Part shown: positions 23,734 through 36,299 of the stretch, one piece after another
How positions within the stretch are numbered: position 1 is the first letter of the stretch
Layout: the number at the start of each line of letters is the position of its first letter
Assembly: GCA_001692895.1 (NCBI GenBank)
Contig: KV748200.1
Coordinates: forward strand, 565,343-629,342
Direction: 5' to 3'
DNA: 64,000 nucleotides
From: Cenococcum geophilum 1.58
Taxonomy: Eukaryota > Ascomycota > Dothideomycetes > Gloniales > Gloniaceae
Made by a program: the position numbers and the translations under genes
Notes under the pieces: model-generated
What the model saw: only the letters and a program-made list of their open reading frames with translations
Databases searched by the model: none
What the model was told of the DNA's origin: nothing

Positions 23734-25540
23734 TAGAGTTAAGTAAGCTTATTATATTAAGATCTACGCCGCTTAATATAACTATATATAGTACTATAAA
23801 GGCTATGCCTCTTAAGATCTCTCCTAGTTATATAGGCGCTATATAGATTACTTTAATCTATTTTAAGTATAGATTTTTTTTAAAGCTACCTATTTTCTAA
23901 CTTTTCCAAGTTAGTAACTATCTTATACTCCTTACTTTAGTATAGGGTATTTATTAGAATAGTGTCCTTACTTATTATAGTTATAGTAGATAACTATTAC
24001 CTTTATAGTTAGTACTTAAGTTAAAGACTACTTAGATAGGAGACTATTAGTATTATTAGCGCCTTTACTTAAAACTCTTTAAACTTAGGCTAACTAGTAG
24101 TTACTTTACTCCTTACCTATCTACCTTAGCCCTTAGGCGTACTATAAGTGGTCTTATAATAGATATAAAACCTATATTCTTTATCTCCTACCTTAACTTC
24201 TATTAAGATGCATAGGTTATTATAAAGGTTATTATAAAGCTTCTCCTTCTAGTCTAGCGCCTAGGTATACTAGTAAGTAAAGGGCTATTTAGTATATTAA
24301 CCACGTTATTTTTAGGCGTAAGAATAGTAGAATTGTATAAAAGCTCTAGGGTAAAAAGCTAGCGCCTTATATTTAGAAATACCTTAGTTATAAGAGCCTC
24401 CTAGCTATTACTAATAGCCTAGTTACGCTTATCCTATTATACTATTTAAATTAATATACTTNTTAATATAGAGNAACNGNCCTATAAATATAGCAATCTT
24501 CTAGCGCTTAGGAGTAGTAAGACTAGGGCGTTATAGACGTATATATAGCGCTATAGAAAGGAGCGCTTTAAAGACGCGCCTATAATCTACCTATAGGTAC
24601 TATTTTTTATAACAGGTAGGGTCTAGCGGAAGTTACTATAGAAGTATACTATAATTCCGCTAAAGGGGAGCTGGCGCCTAGGTTTATTAGTACTATAGAG
24701 GTTCTATAAAGTACGTAATACAGCCTTAATAGCGTAGCGGTAGTATATAACTAACTTATCCTAAAAGATAAGGCGGGTCTACTATAGAAGCTCTATAAGT
24801 AGGACTACTTCTAAATACTATAGGTGTTATTCTTATCTACATTAATTAGGATCTTAAAGTNTAAGTAGGTAGTAGTTCTACTAGAGGGTAGTGTTATTAT
24901 AATACCTAGGGTAGTAACTGCTAGCGCTATATAGTTCTATAACATTTACTAGATAAGTACAGTATTATATAAAAATATCTTTTTAATACTACTAGGGCTA
25001 TTAATAAAGAAGAGACCGCCCTTATTAGTATCTACTATATAGTTAAGCGTGCTAAAAATTAAGTGCTACCCTATATTAAGTGAAGGAACGCCTTCTATAA
25101 CCTCCGCTCATAAGTCCTTTATAGAAAATCCAAGTTATTTATATAGAAGCTAATTCTAAAGTAAAGTATACTCCTTAATCTATTTATATTAGGGCTTAGT
25201 AAGGTAATAGTATTCTAGATTAAGGTTATAACTAATAAGTAAAGCGCGTAGATAGTAATGCATAAGGTCTTTAGCCTACTTCTAGGTTAAGTTAAGAACC
25301 GTATAGATTATATATAGTTAGTAAAAGTAGTTATCTGCTAGCTCCCTTTAGAATAGATTCTATAGGGCGCGCGGATCTATAGACCTATAGCTAGCTAGCT
25401 AGCTAGTATAATAATAAATAGCTCGCGGAACTACCTTCTAAGCTAAAAGTACGCGGCCTTATGTAGTGCTTATATATACTCTATATTATCCTAAAGTAAG
25501 CTATATATAAAGTATACTACTTAAAAGGTAGGGTATCCTT
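23734..25540. other. Old, N-containing degraded layer
   Basis: This is very AT-rich sequence saturated with TAG/CTA trinucleotides and with scattered N near 24462-24480 and 24861. I could not find a readable frame longer than a few tens of codons, an LTR pair, or an RNA gene. It is probably an ancient repeat layer into which Gypsy-2 and Gypsy-3 inserted. Confidence 0.4.
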
Positions 25541-28500
25541 ACGCCTTTAAAAAAGTACTAGCTAGTAATATTAACTAGAAGAAGCTATAAGTAGTATACC
25601 TCCCCCGCGCTAATTAGAATCTAAATAATAAAGCTAATAAAGAACTCCTTATAGTAAGGGAGCTACTACTTACGCCGCTTATTCTACGTATAGTAAGTAG
25701 GAAAGTNATAATAGAATATTTCTATANNCTATCTTATATTCTCTATAAAGAACTATATAAGTATAGTTCTATATATAGTATCCTAGGTAAGACGCTTCTC
25801 TAAAGCCTAATTAGGCTAGATTATAATAAACTACTAGCCGTTTATATAGATTATAAGCTGCTATATAGGAATAGAGCAGCTATATATATAGCACTTATAA
25901 ATTCTCTCTAGAGCTTTATACGCGGTAATATATAGGGCGTGTATATACTCCTTAATTTTATCTATAAGGTACTATAGCTTAGCTCCAGCTGCCTAGGCTT
26001 CTAGGGTTATAATAGCGTAATTAGGGCCTTTATATATATATTTAAACGCGTACTTTATAGCGTAGTACCCTATATAGGGCTCTACGTTAATATACATATT
26101 AGGGCGCTATATCTCTACTACTCTATATATAGCTCTAGCTAGGCTTTATAAAGGTAGGGCTATTCTATAGGCGCTTATATAGCGGCTTATTATTATTTCT
26201 AACTATAGTTTCCTCTTAAAAGGTATAAGGGATCTAGAATCTATATATAGGGCGCGGAGGTACTATAGATAACAACGTTATATAGGAGCGGCTCCGCTAT
26301 TAAGTCTAAAATATCCGTCTAAATAACTAGATTAATATCTTTTATAGTTACTAGCCGTAAGCTAGGCTTTATAATTACTGGTATATATATATATAAGGGA
26401 GCCTACACTTCTAAAACTTAATAGTTTAATTAATTATAGTAGTATTACCTAGAACGCAGGACTTTAAAATCTTATACTATAGCTACTTTAGCTTAATCTA
26501 AAAGACATAATCTACTAAATCTAGGTAATTTCTTATACTCTAGCCTACTTTCAGCTCCGCCTAGATTTCTTACTAGTATAGGTTATACGTAAAGGTAATA
26601 AAATTGGTAGGGGAGCTATAATACCAAGTAAGTACTATAGCGTTAAAATAGGTGTTATATATCTAGTGTGGAAAGCTTATATAANATATNGGAAGNATAA
26701 TATTCTANCTAATANTACGTCCTATANCCTAATTATTAAGGTAGAGCTAGTTAAGTATACTTGTATACTATATAATCTATAGGTTCTTCTAGTTATAGCG
26801 TAGCTACTAGAGGCGGACGTTAGTAATTAAGGTATATATCTACTATAATCTTATAAAGTAGCCTTTTAGTAAAAAGCTAGGAGGAAATAGGACGTTAGAA
26901 CTATAGGTAATATTTCTACTACTACTACTACTATAAGACGTATTTATATCTATTATAGCCTTAGCGTATAGTATTAGCCTTATTAACCTTATTATTACTA
27001 GCTATAAAGTCCTCTCCTATCCCTTATAACGTTAAAATAGGTTATTAGGTTATTAATAAGAACTAGCTAATTANATTAGCTAAATTTAGTACCCNTACTT
27101 AGAAATATNGTATTATTCCTATATAAACTACTTATTTTAAAGGCCTTAATATTATAAGGGATAGTATTATTAATATTTATTATATAATCCTATAGTACCT
27201 ATACCCTATTTATAAGGGGGTAGTTAATCTACTAGCTAAGCTTACTACGTGGGTANAGTAAAGANTAGTAAAGGGGGAGGTAAATAGGTAGCTACTTATT
27301 AATAAACTCTAAGCCTCCCTCCTTATTCTATAGTATAATCTAGAAAATACCTTATATAGCTTATATAGAGGTAGGGATAAAAGTAGTAACCTTACTTATA
27401 GTAGGATAATTATATATGTAGGGGTTAGTACTTATAGTTTCTATTATTCTAAATACGCTATATATTTATCTATAAATACTATATAAAAGGATTACTATCA
27501 TATAGAACCTCATAAATCGTCCTAAGAGTTGCTATATTTAGGTTTTTAAATACTTGGCTATAGCGCTTAAGTTACTTATCCTCTCTATTAAATATATATA
27601 GTTACGCAAATAAGGCATTACGGCTAGTATAAAGATATAAGGATCTAATCTAGTAGTATAGCTACCTATAGGCTTAAAAGGTATAAATACTTTAAAGCTA
27701 CTATATAAGCCGCTTATTAATTATAGTGCTAAGGGATTAGAATATAAAGGAATTATTATAGTAGTAGATAGATCTATAAAATTCTTTTAATCTAGGCGTC
27801 CGCTATATATATATATATTTACGCCTTTTAATTCCGCTAGTAGCCGCTAGAGATTATATAAGTAGTTTACCTACGCGGGAACGTATATAGTACTATTAAT
27901 ATAGTAAGAGAAGTAGTAATTCTTTTTATAGATTTAATTTTTCTCTTCTCTAGCTACTATAGGGCCTTATAGTAATTATACTTATATATAGCCCGCTCTA
28001 TAATAAACTAATAATTAATACCCTATAATAGAGGATCCCTTATAATATTTAGGCCTAGCTTATATACCTAACCTATATAAAATATGGTGTAATAAAAGCC
28101 TATATCTAGTATAGAATATAAACTAGGGTAGGTATTAGCGGTATTTAGGAATAGTAGCTATCTTTATATAGGAGAAAATTCTTCTTACTCTACCTATAAC
28201 CTACTAGTACATCTTTACTAGGAGTAGGGCGTAGCTAAAATCTACTAGGGTAGAGGAGGAGTAGGAGTAAAAAAAGGAAAAGAAGAAGAAGAAGAAGAAA
28301 TAAGAGGATTATAAGAGCTAGAAGAAATAGGGCGTAGCTCTATCTATTAACCAGTATACGCCTATATCCACTATAAGTTAGTATATATATATTAAAAGAA
28401 TAAAGGAGAGTAAGAGACTTCTACTAAGCGGTAAAGTAGAAAGACCTAGTTATAAATATATCTTCCTCCTATTAGGGTTACTCTATTAGCTATTATATAG

Positions 28501-28640
28501 GCTATTATAGAGGCTATAGCTACCTTTAAACGCGTACGTTTAGCTACTATAAATATCTTTATCTTTTTAAATTATAAGGTATACTTATAATTGATTTTCT
28601 ATAAAGATTTTATAGGGCTTTATACTTTATATAGAGCTCT
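25540..28640 (+). pseudogene. Unidentified decayed long reading frame
   Basis: From about 25540 a plus-strand frame can be read for some 1.1 kb with TAA/TAG as the only stops (for example KANKELLIVRELLLTPLILR and SVIRAFIYIFKRVLYSVVPY). A second stretch, about 27630-28640, reads VRYIYIYLRLLIPLVAARDY. It continues through a strongly basic run (RSRSKKRKRRRRRNKR, about 28255-28305) that looks like a nuclear localisation signal or a microsatellite artefact. The purine microsatellite (GAA)n underlies that run. I do not recognise the protein. N characters at 25707, 25727 and around 26685-26725 weaken the reading. It may be an old transposon or a host gene duplicate destroyed by RIP. Confidence 0.3.
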
Positions 28641-29528
28641 ATATATAAACTTTCTTAANCCCTAAACTTTATACTACTCCTTTATAAAACTTAATAGCTC
28701 TATATAGCTATAGAGTATATAATTACTACTCCTCTATAATAATGTGTTGCTTAAGGCTATAAAGTAGATATATAGTAGGTAGGGAGAGTCTTCTATAATT
28801 NTATAAAGCGATTTTTATAATATTAATAAGGGTAAAAATATTACTATATAAATAGTGCGTAAAATATTAGAGTTAGTAGTTATTAGTTAAAGTTTTAGTT
28901 TAACTTATATTATAATAAAAAAAGATAAAGAATATTAAAATATACCTAGGTAAACTATATAAGAACTTTAGTACCCTTTAAGAAAGTACTCCCTAAGAGC
29001 TTTATAGTAGGAAGGATATATTAGTAAAGAATATAGAAAAAGTAAAAGAAAATAGCGCTATATTAAGGCCTAGGCTAGTATATAAAGGTAAAGAGAATAT
29101 ATAAGAGGTTAATAAGGATAAGAATAAGAATAAGAAAGAAAGTAAAGTATAAAGGAATATTAAAAAACTAACTACTATAATATAGTAATAGATAGACTAA
29201 TACTAAAGAAATATATATAAAGTATAAGTAAAAAGAAAGTAAGTTATAGAATAGTAATACTATAGAGTAAAATTACTTATTATTATTATGATAAGATATT
29301 TAATTACGCTATTATAGCTTCTATTAGGGTCTATATAGGTATATATATATATATAAAAGAGAAACTATACTACTATTTAGAGCTAGGTAAAACCTTTCCT
29401 TTTACTATTATATAGCCTATATAGCCTCTCTTTTAATTAGTAACTATTAAGTATAAGTAGTTATCTCCTTAAGGCGCTATAGAAAAGCTATCTTAATATA
29501 TACTCCTAAGTCCGTTTAGTAGAGTATA
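28640..29528. other. Degraded purine-rich spacer left of Gypsy-3
   Basis: The plus strand is rich in AAG/GAA (about 28900-29260) and gives Lys-rich peptides with frequent stops. No family could be assigned and no repeat pair was found. Confidence 0.35.
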
Positions 29529-29617
29529 TGTAACGGAACCTTATAGCAAGAACTACGATAGGCTCGTTAATAGGCTAGGTGTATAGGTGATGCAAATTAA
29601 AGTTAGCAACGTAATAA
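29529..29617 (-). repeat. Gypsy-3 left LTR, first part
   Basis: This is the first 89 bp of the left LTR, up to the Copia-B insertion. It matches 42888-42944 and the start of the 62913 segment base for base apart from transitions. Confidence 0.93.
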
Positions 29618-29801
29618 TGTCAGATAATCTATATTCTCTGTGGCGTAGGACGTGCACGGGTCACGTGCACGGGTCACGTGTATTGTAAATATCTTCGTCT
29701 AAGCCCAGGGACCCTAGGTCAATTAATGATGAGACACGATTAAGATCGTTAATCAATCAACCCATTTCATCAATGAATAGCTCTATATGAGTTATCTGAC
29801 A
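29618..29801 (+). repeat. Copia-B left (5') LTR
   Basis: This 184-bp LTR is the better preserved copy. It contains a direct GTGCACGGGTCAC repeat (about 29652-29680) that is intact here and mutated to T/A in the right copy. Confidence 0.95.
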
Positions 29802-29940
29802 GTTATGAGCCCGGTCCGCCGACACAAGAAGCTATTCAGCTATTACTCAGTCATTTAAAGAAATTCTACCTTATCATCAGACTCTGACACCTCATCGTCA
29901 CAAGACGACCCTGATCGAAATCCTACCTCAATTGTCACAG

Positions 29941-30092
29941 GACGAGATTCCACGAGATTCCACGAGATTCCACGAGATTCCACAAGACTCCACCTCAATC
30001 GTCAAAGGACGATCCTGACGACAAGGACGATCCTGACGACAAGGACGATCCTGACGACAAGGACGATCCTGCGACAAGGACGATCCTGACGA
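29941..30092 (+). repeat. Two tandem repeats in the Copia-B leader
   Basis: Five 10-bp units CACGAGATTC (29941-29990) are followed by about five 18-bp units AAGGACGATCCTGACGAC (30005-30092). Both lie between the 5' LTR and the gag start at 30130, so they form part of the untranslated leader. A 70-residue antisense ORF (30207-29995) is a by-product of the 18-bp units. Confidence 0.85.
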
Positions 30093-30129
30093 CGAATTCC
30101 ATCTCAATTCCCATCTGCCTATCAGTCAA

Positions 30130-33100
30130 ATGACTCCACCGAGGTCGAGTTCGTCTACCACGATCATCCTCAATAAGCCAGAAGACTGGGAGCAATGGAT
30201 CTGGCAACTATAAGCCTTCGTGGACAAACGAATTTGGGCCCACGTTGACCCAGATAAGGAAGCACCTTAACGAGGTCTACTATAAGAACCAGCCTATCTA
30301 GAAGTCACAGATTTTAATGAGAATGTAACCTTATATGCACAGCTCTTGACGAATTAATAGAGGGCGTATAAGAATAGTAGACGATACTACGACTAGGACA
30401 TAAAGTATTTCCTGAAACAAGAAGAGCACCTTTAAAAGATCCGCACCTAAATTACGTCCACAGTATCGATTTAGAAGAAGCTACTGCTTAACCCTTCCTT
30501 AATAGTTAAAGAATGGCTATCTTAACTAAAGGAGAATATAGAACCTACCTTATTATTTGTTAGGAAAAAGGTATAACACTAGTATATAGAAGCCCTTAAG
30601 GGGTTTAAACACTTATTAAAATTGAATTAGTGGTTAGATTAATGGGAACATGTAATAGTACTAGGAGAGAAGTATAAGATCCCTTAAATGTCCAATAGAA
30701 TCTGGCTTTAAGAATTAGCAGAAGTTATTTAACCTTTTAGCAATACTTATTATATAAAGTATACTACCGAGTTAAATAACCCTTAGAAGTTAAGATCTTC
30801 CAAATACCGCAGAGTAGTAAAGGAGCTGTAAAAAGGACTTAGAATACCCTTAAAGAAAGCTAATACTACTATAAGAGGGAGTACCTTTAATGCAGACTTT
30901 GTAGAGTAAGCTATAATGGATTACTCTAATACTACTAAAGGTCTAGGGAAAGGAACCTTAGTATGTACTAGACGCTTAAAGAGAGCTAGGTCACTAGTAT
31001 ATAAGGAGACATCCTATAAGAAGCTACTACCCGTGTACTTAGCGTGTAAGAAATAAGGACATTCCCTATAGGACTATTGGTATTTATTTGAAGATAAGAG
31101 ACCCGAAGGAGTTATAATCGGAGATGCTTACATTAAAAGGGTGCTAAAGAAGGTAGAAAAGAATAAGGATCTTACTAACTAAGTTATAAAGATTAGACTT
31201 AAAGAATAAGAAGACGAGGCTTAATAACGATAGGACGAGAGTTAGGGAGTTAAGATTAAGGGAGAAGCTAATGCGATATTCCTAGAATCGTACTATATAG
31301 GTTAAATCCATCTACTAAAGCTATTAACTATTCTTAACTTAGGAACCACTCTCTATATCTTTAATAACCTCTCTCGTTTTTATAACTTTAGGAAAGCTTT
31401 AAGATTTAAATACGTTATCGCCGGCAGCTTAGAAGTGCCTATACTAGGCTATAGCGACATTACCGTTTAAGTTATAAAACTAGATAAGAGTAAGGGAATC
31501 CTATGTCTTAAGGACATTGCCTTTTATATGGACTTTAATATAAATCTAGTGTTATTCCGTCTACTTTAAAAATAAGGGTACTACTAGGACAATAAAGAAG
31601 AGAATAATCTTCTAGTTTAAAAGGATAACTTAGTTCTATGTTAAATAGGAGAACGTTACGGATAATAGACTATTAAATACGTCCGACTAGGAAGTCTATT
31701 AGCGTTTAATATAAGCCGACTGCTACGCTAAAGGAAGCGCAGAGTATCGTTAAAAGACGCTTGTCTAGATTTAAAAGGAGATAGATATTTATAGTATCTG
31801 CGTCTAGGTTATCCAGGACCTATAAGCCTTTATTATTTAGGTCTTAACGCCTTAAGAGTTAAGCTTTAAGGCCTAAAGATAACGGAATGTTAATATTACA
31901 GTCTCGCTAAAATTAAGCGTTAGGTCTTACGAAGGTTCCTAAAATAGAAAATTAATAAACCCTATCTTAACCTCTATATTAACTAGACTAACCTTAAGGA
32001 AGCGTATACCGGATTTATACGAGTTATACTTATCCATAACACTTTCTTAGGAAGATCCTTCCCGTATTTTATAACAACGCATAGCAAGGAGAAGGAGATA
32101 CTATAAGTGCTTAAAGATTTTATCTAGTGGATTTGTCTAAGGTATAACCTTAAGGTTAACACCATTAGATTAGATAATAAGCTAGGGAAAAAGAGAACCC
32201 TTAAATAGCTACGGATATAAGGGATTATATTTAAGCCTTTGGCGCTATACACCTAAGCTTAAAACGGTACCGCTAAACGCTTAGGGGGTGTAATTATTAA
32301 GAGAGCATAAGCAATAAGAATTGCTGCTAATTTACTACACAATCTATGGAACGAGATAGTTAACTATATAGTCTACCTTTGAGATTAAACGCCATAAGAA
32401 AGCAATGGATGGAAATCGCTATATAAGAGGTTCTATACCTTCCTAGCCAATAGAAGACTAAGAAAACTACAACTAGCGCACCTAAAAGCTTATGGCTATA
32501 GGGCGTACGCGATAACGTCAGACGCCTAGCTAAAGAAGAAAAGGCTAAGCAAGCTAGATCCGCGAGCCTATATCGGCTATCTCATCGGCTATAACTCTAC
32601 TAATATCTATAGGATCTGGATCCTATATAAAGGTATTATCATCTCTACTAGGGACGTTATCTTTAACGAGAAGACGTTCTTTAATGGCAAGCGAACGGAC
32701 ATCTTAAAGGACCTACACGCTGAGCTAGATATGCTAATTAAGAAGATTTAACTCCCTAATACCCTGATTAAGAATAAGGTTCTTCTAGAAGACAATAAAG
32801 AAGTACTTAAACCGTTAAGTCAAGAGGAAGACGATAATGTTAATAATGAGCCAGTTTAAGCCTTTAATAAGTTAGCAGATCTTAAGCTTGTAAGAGCTCT
32901 TAAAGACGTATATTATACGCTACCTCTAACGGAAGAAGACGAAGAATCTCTATATGCCTTTTACATTAAGTATTTTATAAAGTTAGAGATATAAGATACT
33001 AATTAGGACATTATTAACCAAGTAGGAAATAGGTTTTACACTTAGGGGGTGTTTAATGACTTAGTTAAAGACTTATTTAAGGAAGCCGGCGATTATAGGT

Positions 33101-35273
33101 TTAAAGACTTTGTTACTAAAAGGATCACTTTAGCCTATTACGGCGCCTTCTTAGCAGGAAGGAAGTTTAACCTTAATAGTTAACTTAACGATAGTAAGCT
33201 TAAATTAAGTAGAATACGTAATGTTAGATTATAAAGGAAGAACTTACCTCCGCCACCTTAGTTAATCCGCAACCTTAATATGTATCCTCTTTAAGATTAG
33301 TTTTAAGAGGCTTAACAAGCCTATCTCCAATCTTATTATTAAATGAGGTTATTTTAAGAAATAGATAAGAAGTATGTAAAGGGATAGCAGGTCCTTAGCT
33401 TAATATAGGTGTTTATCTACAAGACGGATAAGTACAGATTTCTCCAGAAATGTAAGGCACGCTTAGTAGTCTATGGAAATTAACAGGCCCCAGGAGACCT
33501 ACCTACGAGAGCTACTATATTAGCTAGTACGACCTTCCGAACCCTTATAGCGATCACTGCAAAATTTGACCTGGAGACGACATAGATAGATACAGTTAAT
33601 GCGTTTGTTTATTGCGATCTTGATAAAGTCGTCTATATAAAGCTACCGCTAGGGTTTAATAAAGGAAAGATAGACAAAGTACTACGCTTAAGAAAAGCCC
33701 TTTACGGACTACGACGATCACCACTATTATAGTAAAAGAACCTCACGAGCTCCTTGAACGAATTAGGTTTTAAAGAGGTCCCTTAGGAGCCGTACGTTAT
33801 GCTAAAAGGTGGAATAGTCGTCTTCTTCTACGTCGACGATATTATCTTCTGCTACTAAAAGATAGATAAGAAAGCTTAAGAAGCAATTAAGGAGCTAAGT
33901 AAGGAATACTAGTAAGTACCCTTAGCGAGCTAAAATGGTTCCTAGGAATCTATATACTACGCGATTATAGCCAGAGGCTCCTATAGCTATTCTAGGAAGC
34001 CTATATTAAGAAGATAGCTAACCAGTATAAAATAGATCTTAGAGGGCGTCTTCTAGACACTCCTATTGTCACAGTAACTCAGTCAATTGAGGCACGAGCG
34101 CCGTTTAGAACGTATGCAAGCCTGTATAATTGGAATGTCTATTGACCCGGATATCAAGATGAGGAGAAGAAGAAGGTCGTGGAAAGGACACGTCTATATA
34201 CATGGAGCCAAGACGTAAGCGAACCCCCCTGACTAGGCCCTATCTAGGTTACGCGCGTCAGTGCCGTAACACCTATAGTAGAATCGGAACTCCTTCCTAC
34301 CGATCACCATATAATCCGTCCGATGCGTCCGTCCCCCAATACAGACCTATTAGTCTGTCCTATATCCCTACTAGCTTCTACGATGCTATATTAAAGAAAA
34401 CTGGGTTTAGTACTCTATATAGCTACTATAACGCGTCCGGATATTGCCTTTACAGTATTATAGCTGGTAAGGTTTAATTAGGACTTAAGCCAAAAGCACT
34501 ATTAAGCGGCAGATAGAGTTATCTAGTACCTATATGGCACAAGGAGTAGAGTAATCTACTATAGAGGAGATAAGGAAGGAATAAATAGTAGAGGGAGAGA
34601 TAAAGGAATACGTGACTAAGGATGAGATAACGGAGACGGTAGAAGTAAAGCGTAATTATTTATCTATGCTAGCGACGCATTATTTACGGACAATTCCGTT
34701 AATAAAAAGAGCTCGCAAGGATACATTATAAAGCTATTTAGGGGGCCAATTGCCTAGAGAGCAAATAAGTAGGGTATAGTTATAACGTTGAGCATAAAAG
34801 CCAAGCTGTTAGCCCTATTACAGATAGTAAAGGAAGCTATCTTTATTAGCAGGCTATTTAAAGCAATAACGTTACAGCTAAATAAGCCCTTAATTATTAA
34901 ATATAATAACACCTAAACGCTCTAACTAATTATAGAAGATACGGCAAAGCTAATTATAAAGCTCCGACACGTTAATATCCATTAATACTAGCTACGTTAA
35001 GAATACGTAATGAGACGAGTACGATTTTAATAGACAGCGACGAAGGAGATAATCGCCGATGGACTTACGAAGGCCCTACCTAAGTAGAGGTTTTAAAGCT
35101 TCGTTAATATAATCGGAATAGTGGATATTAAGGAGCAGCTGAATAAGGAGAAGTAATTAGAGGACCTAAGGGAGAATATCAGAACGAGACGGAAGGATTT
35201 AGATGAGATTATAGTTTAATTAACGCACTAACGGACACGAGAAGGTGGTTAGCTTTGTCCTCGACTAGGTTGA
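30130..35273 (+). pseudogene. Copia-B gag-pol remnant
   Basis: ATG 30130 (MTPPRSSSSTTIILNKPEDW) begins a gag whose first 45 codons are intact, then RIP stops accumulate. A Cys-rich stretch (PVYLACKK...GHSLQDYW, about 31035-31080) is a degenerate zinc knuckle. Later domains: a protease region near 31330-31560; integrase about 31880-32700 with a GTAKRLGG-type NG motif, RAYIGYLIGY and IWILYKGIIISTRDVIF; RT about 33390-34050 with ARLVVYGNQQAPG, FDLETTQIDTVNAFVYCDLD and an intact FFYVDDIIF box at 33823-33849; connection with TITRPDIAFTV (about 34415); RNase H from about 34660 with IYASDALFTDNSV and a C-terminal ALPKQRFQSFVNIIGI. The frame ends at TGA 35273. Length modulo 3 implies at least one indel. 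It is inactive. Confidence 0.92.
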
Positions 35274-35275
35274 AG

Positions 35276-35286
35276 CTAAGGGGGTG
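35276..35286 (+). other. Copia-B polypurine tract
   Basis: CTAAGGGGGTG lies immediately before the right LTR, the usual Copia plus-strand primer position. Confidence 0.7.
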
Positions 35287-35470
35287 TGTTAGATAATCTA
35301 TATTCTCTATAGCGTAGGACGTGCACGGGTTACGTATACGGGTTACGTGTATTATAAATATCTTCGTCTAAGCCTAGGGACCCTAGGTCAATTAATAATA
35401 AGACATAATTAAGATCGTCAATCAATTAACCCATTTTATTAATGAATAGCTCTATATAAGTTATCTGACA
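35287..35470 (+). repeat. Copia-B right (3') LTR
   Basis: This 184-bp copy differs from the left LTR only by transitions, nearly all C-to-T or G-to-A relative to it, at no length change. Confidence 0.95.
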
Positions 35471-35475
35471 AATAA

Positions 35476-35809
35476 TAACTAGTAGAGTGGTTGCCTAATA
35501 GATTAACTCTAATTATATTCTAAGAATTACTATAAGGAAGGAACTATCTAGGTAGAAACTAAAAATCCTTAAATACACAACCGTACTTCTATAAAATCCT
35601 TCTTATATATAATATACGTCTTATATATAAGGTACGTAAGTCCCTCTTATTTCTCTTATTTAATATATAGTATGTTATATAACCTTAGTTACTATTCCTC
35701 GTTATATAGCTCTATCGGCTCTATCCTAGACCGTGCTTATATTAACTAACTAGCTTCTTCCGTCTCTTCTCTAAGTAGTTATAATATTATACTTAAAGCG
35801 TCCGTAACA
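35476..35809 (-). repeat. Gypsy-3 left LTR, second part
   Basis: This is the remaining 334 bp of the left LTR, resuming after Copia-B and its AATAA duplication and ending TCCGTAACA. It aligns with 62945-63278 of the right LTR. Confidence 0.93.
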
Positions 35810-35826
35810 CCATCTTCCTCCTCTTT
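35810..35826 (-). other. Gypsy-3 polypurine tract
   Basis: The minus strand reads AAAGAGGAGGAAGATGG immediately before the 3' LTR. This is the expected plus-strand priming site. Confidence 0.75.
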
Positions 35827-36299
35827 ATCTTTGTCCTTAAAGATTCCTAATATCTCTAAGTTGTTTACTAGAGGTGTAATATCCATTTAATTAATTTAGT
35901 TAATATTATTACTTATTATACCTAAAGCAATTTCTTCTTTATACGCCCAACGTCGTACTCGCATTATTACTATAATATTATCCCTTAATAATATTATACC
36001 GTCTTTATATTCTTGCTGTTTAAAAGAGGGGTTAGTCTATATTATATTGGCGAACCCATCTTTATAACAATTATCCTCTTACTTAGAGTGCACTAAAGCA
36101 AATATTTATTTGTCTTATAACGTTTGCTCTACCTCTAATACTAAATATACGCGACCTATTACTCTTAATAGTTATCTAGTTCCCTAATTAATTTATCTAA
36201 GGGTCTTATATTTAATCTGCTGCTGTACAGCTAGATAGTAAACTATCTTAAGCCCTTACTAAGTTAGAACGTTCTCGGAACGCGGAATAGAAGGCCCTG

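Larger units (their letters stand above)
29618..35470 (+). mobile_element. Copia-B: complete Ty1/Copia element in Gypsy-3 LTR
   Basis: Two 184-bp LTRs (29618-29801 and 35287-35470) start TGTCAGATAATC/TGTTAGATAATC and end TTATCTGACA. AATAA flanks both sides (29613-29617 and 35471-35475). The order is gag, protease, integrase, RT, RNase H on the plus strand, with a purine tract before the right LTR. It is inserted 89 bp into the left LTR of Gypsy-3, so it is younger. RIP damage is uneven: the left LTR and the first ~470 internal bases keep normal GC, while the rest is heavily mutated. Confidence 0.95.

Noticed and set aside
27770..27800. Gypsy integrase motif (IIIVVDRSIKFF)
   Set aside because: The match is short, the downstream sequence does not continue as integrase, and another frame in the same place is longer.
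34202..34477. 91-codon plus-strand ORF
   Set aside because: The Copia-B polyprotein reads through this stretch in another frame (TITRPDIAFTV near 34415), so the ORF is an overlapping by-product.
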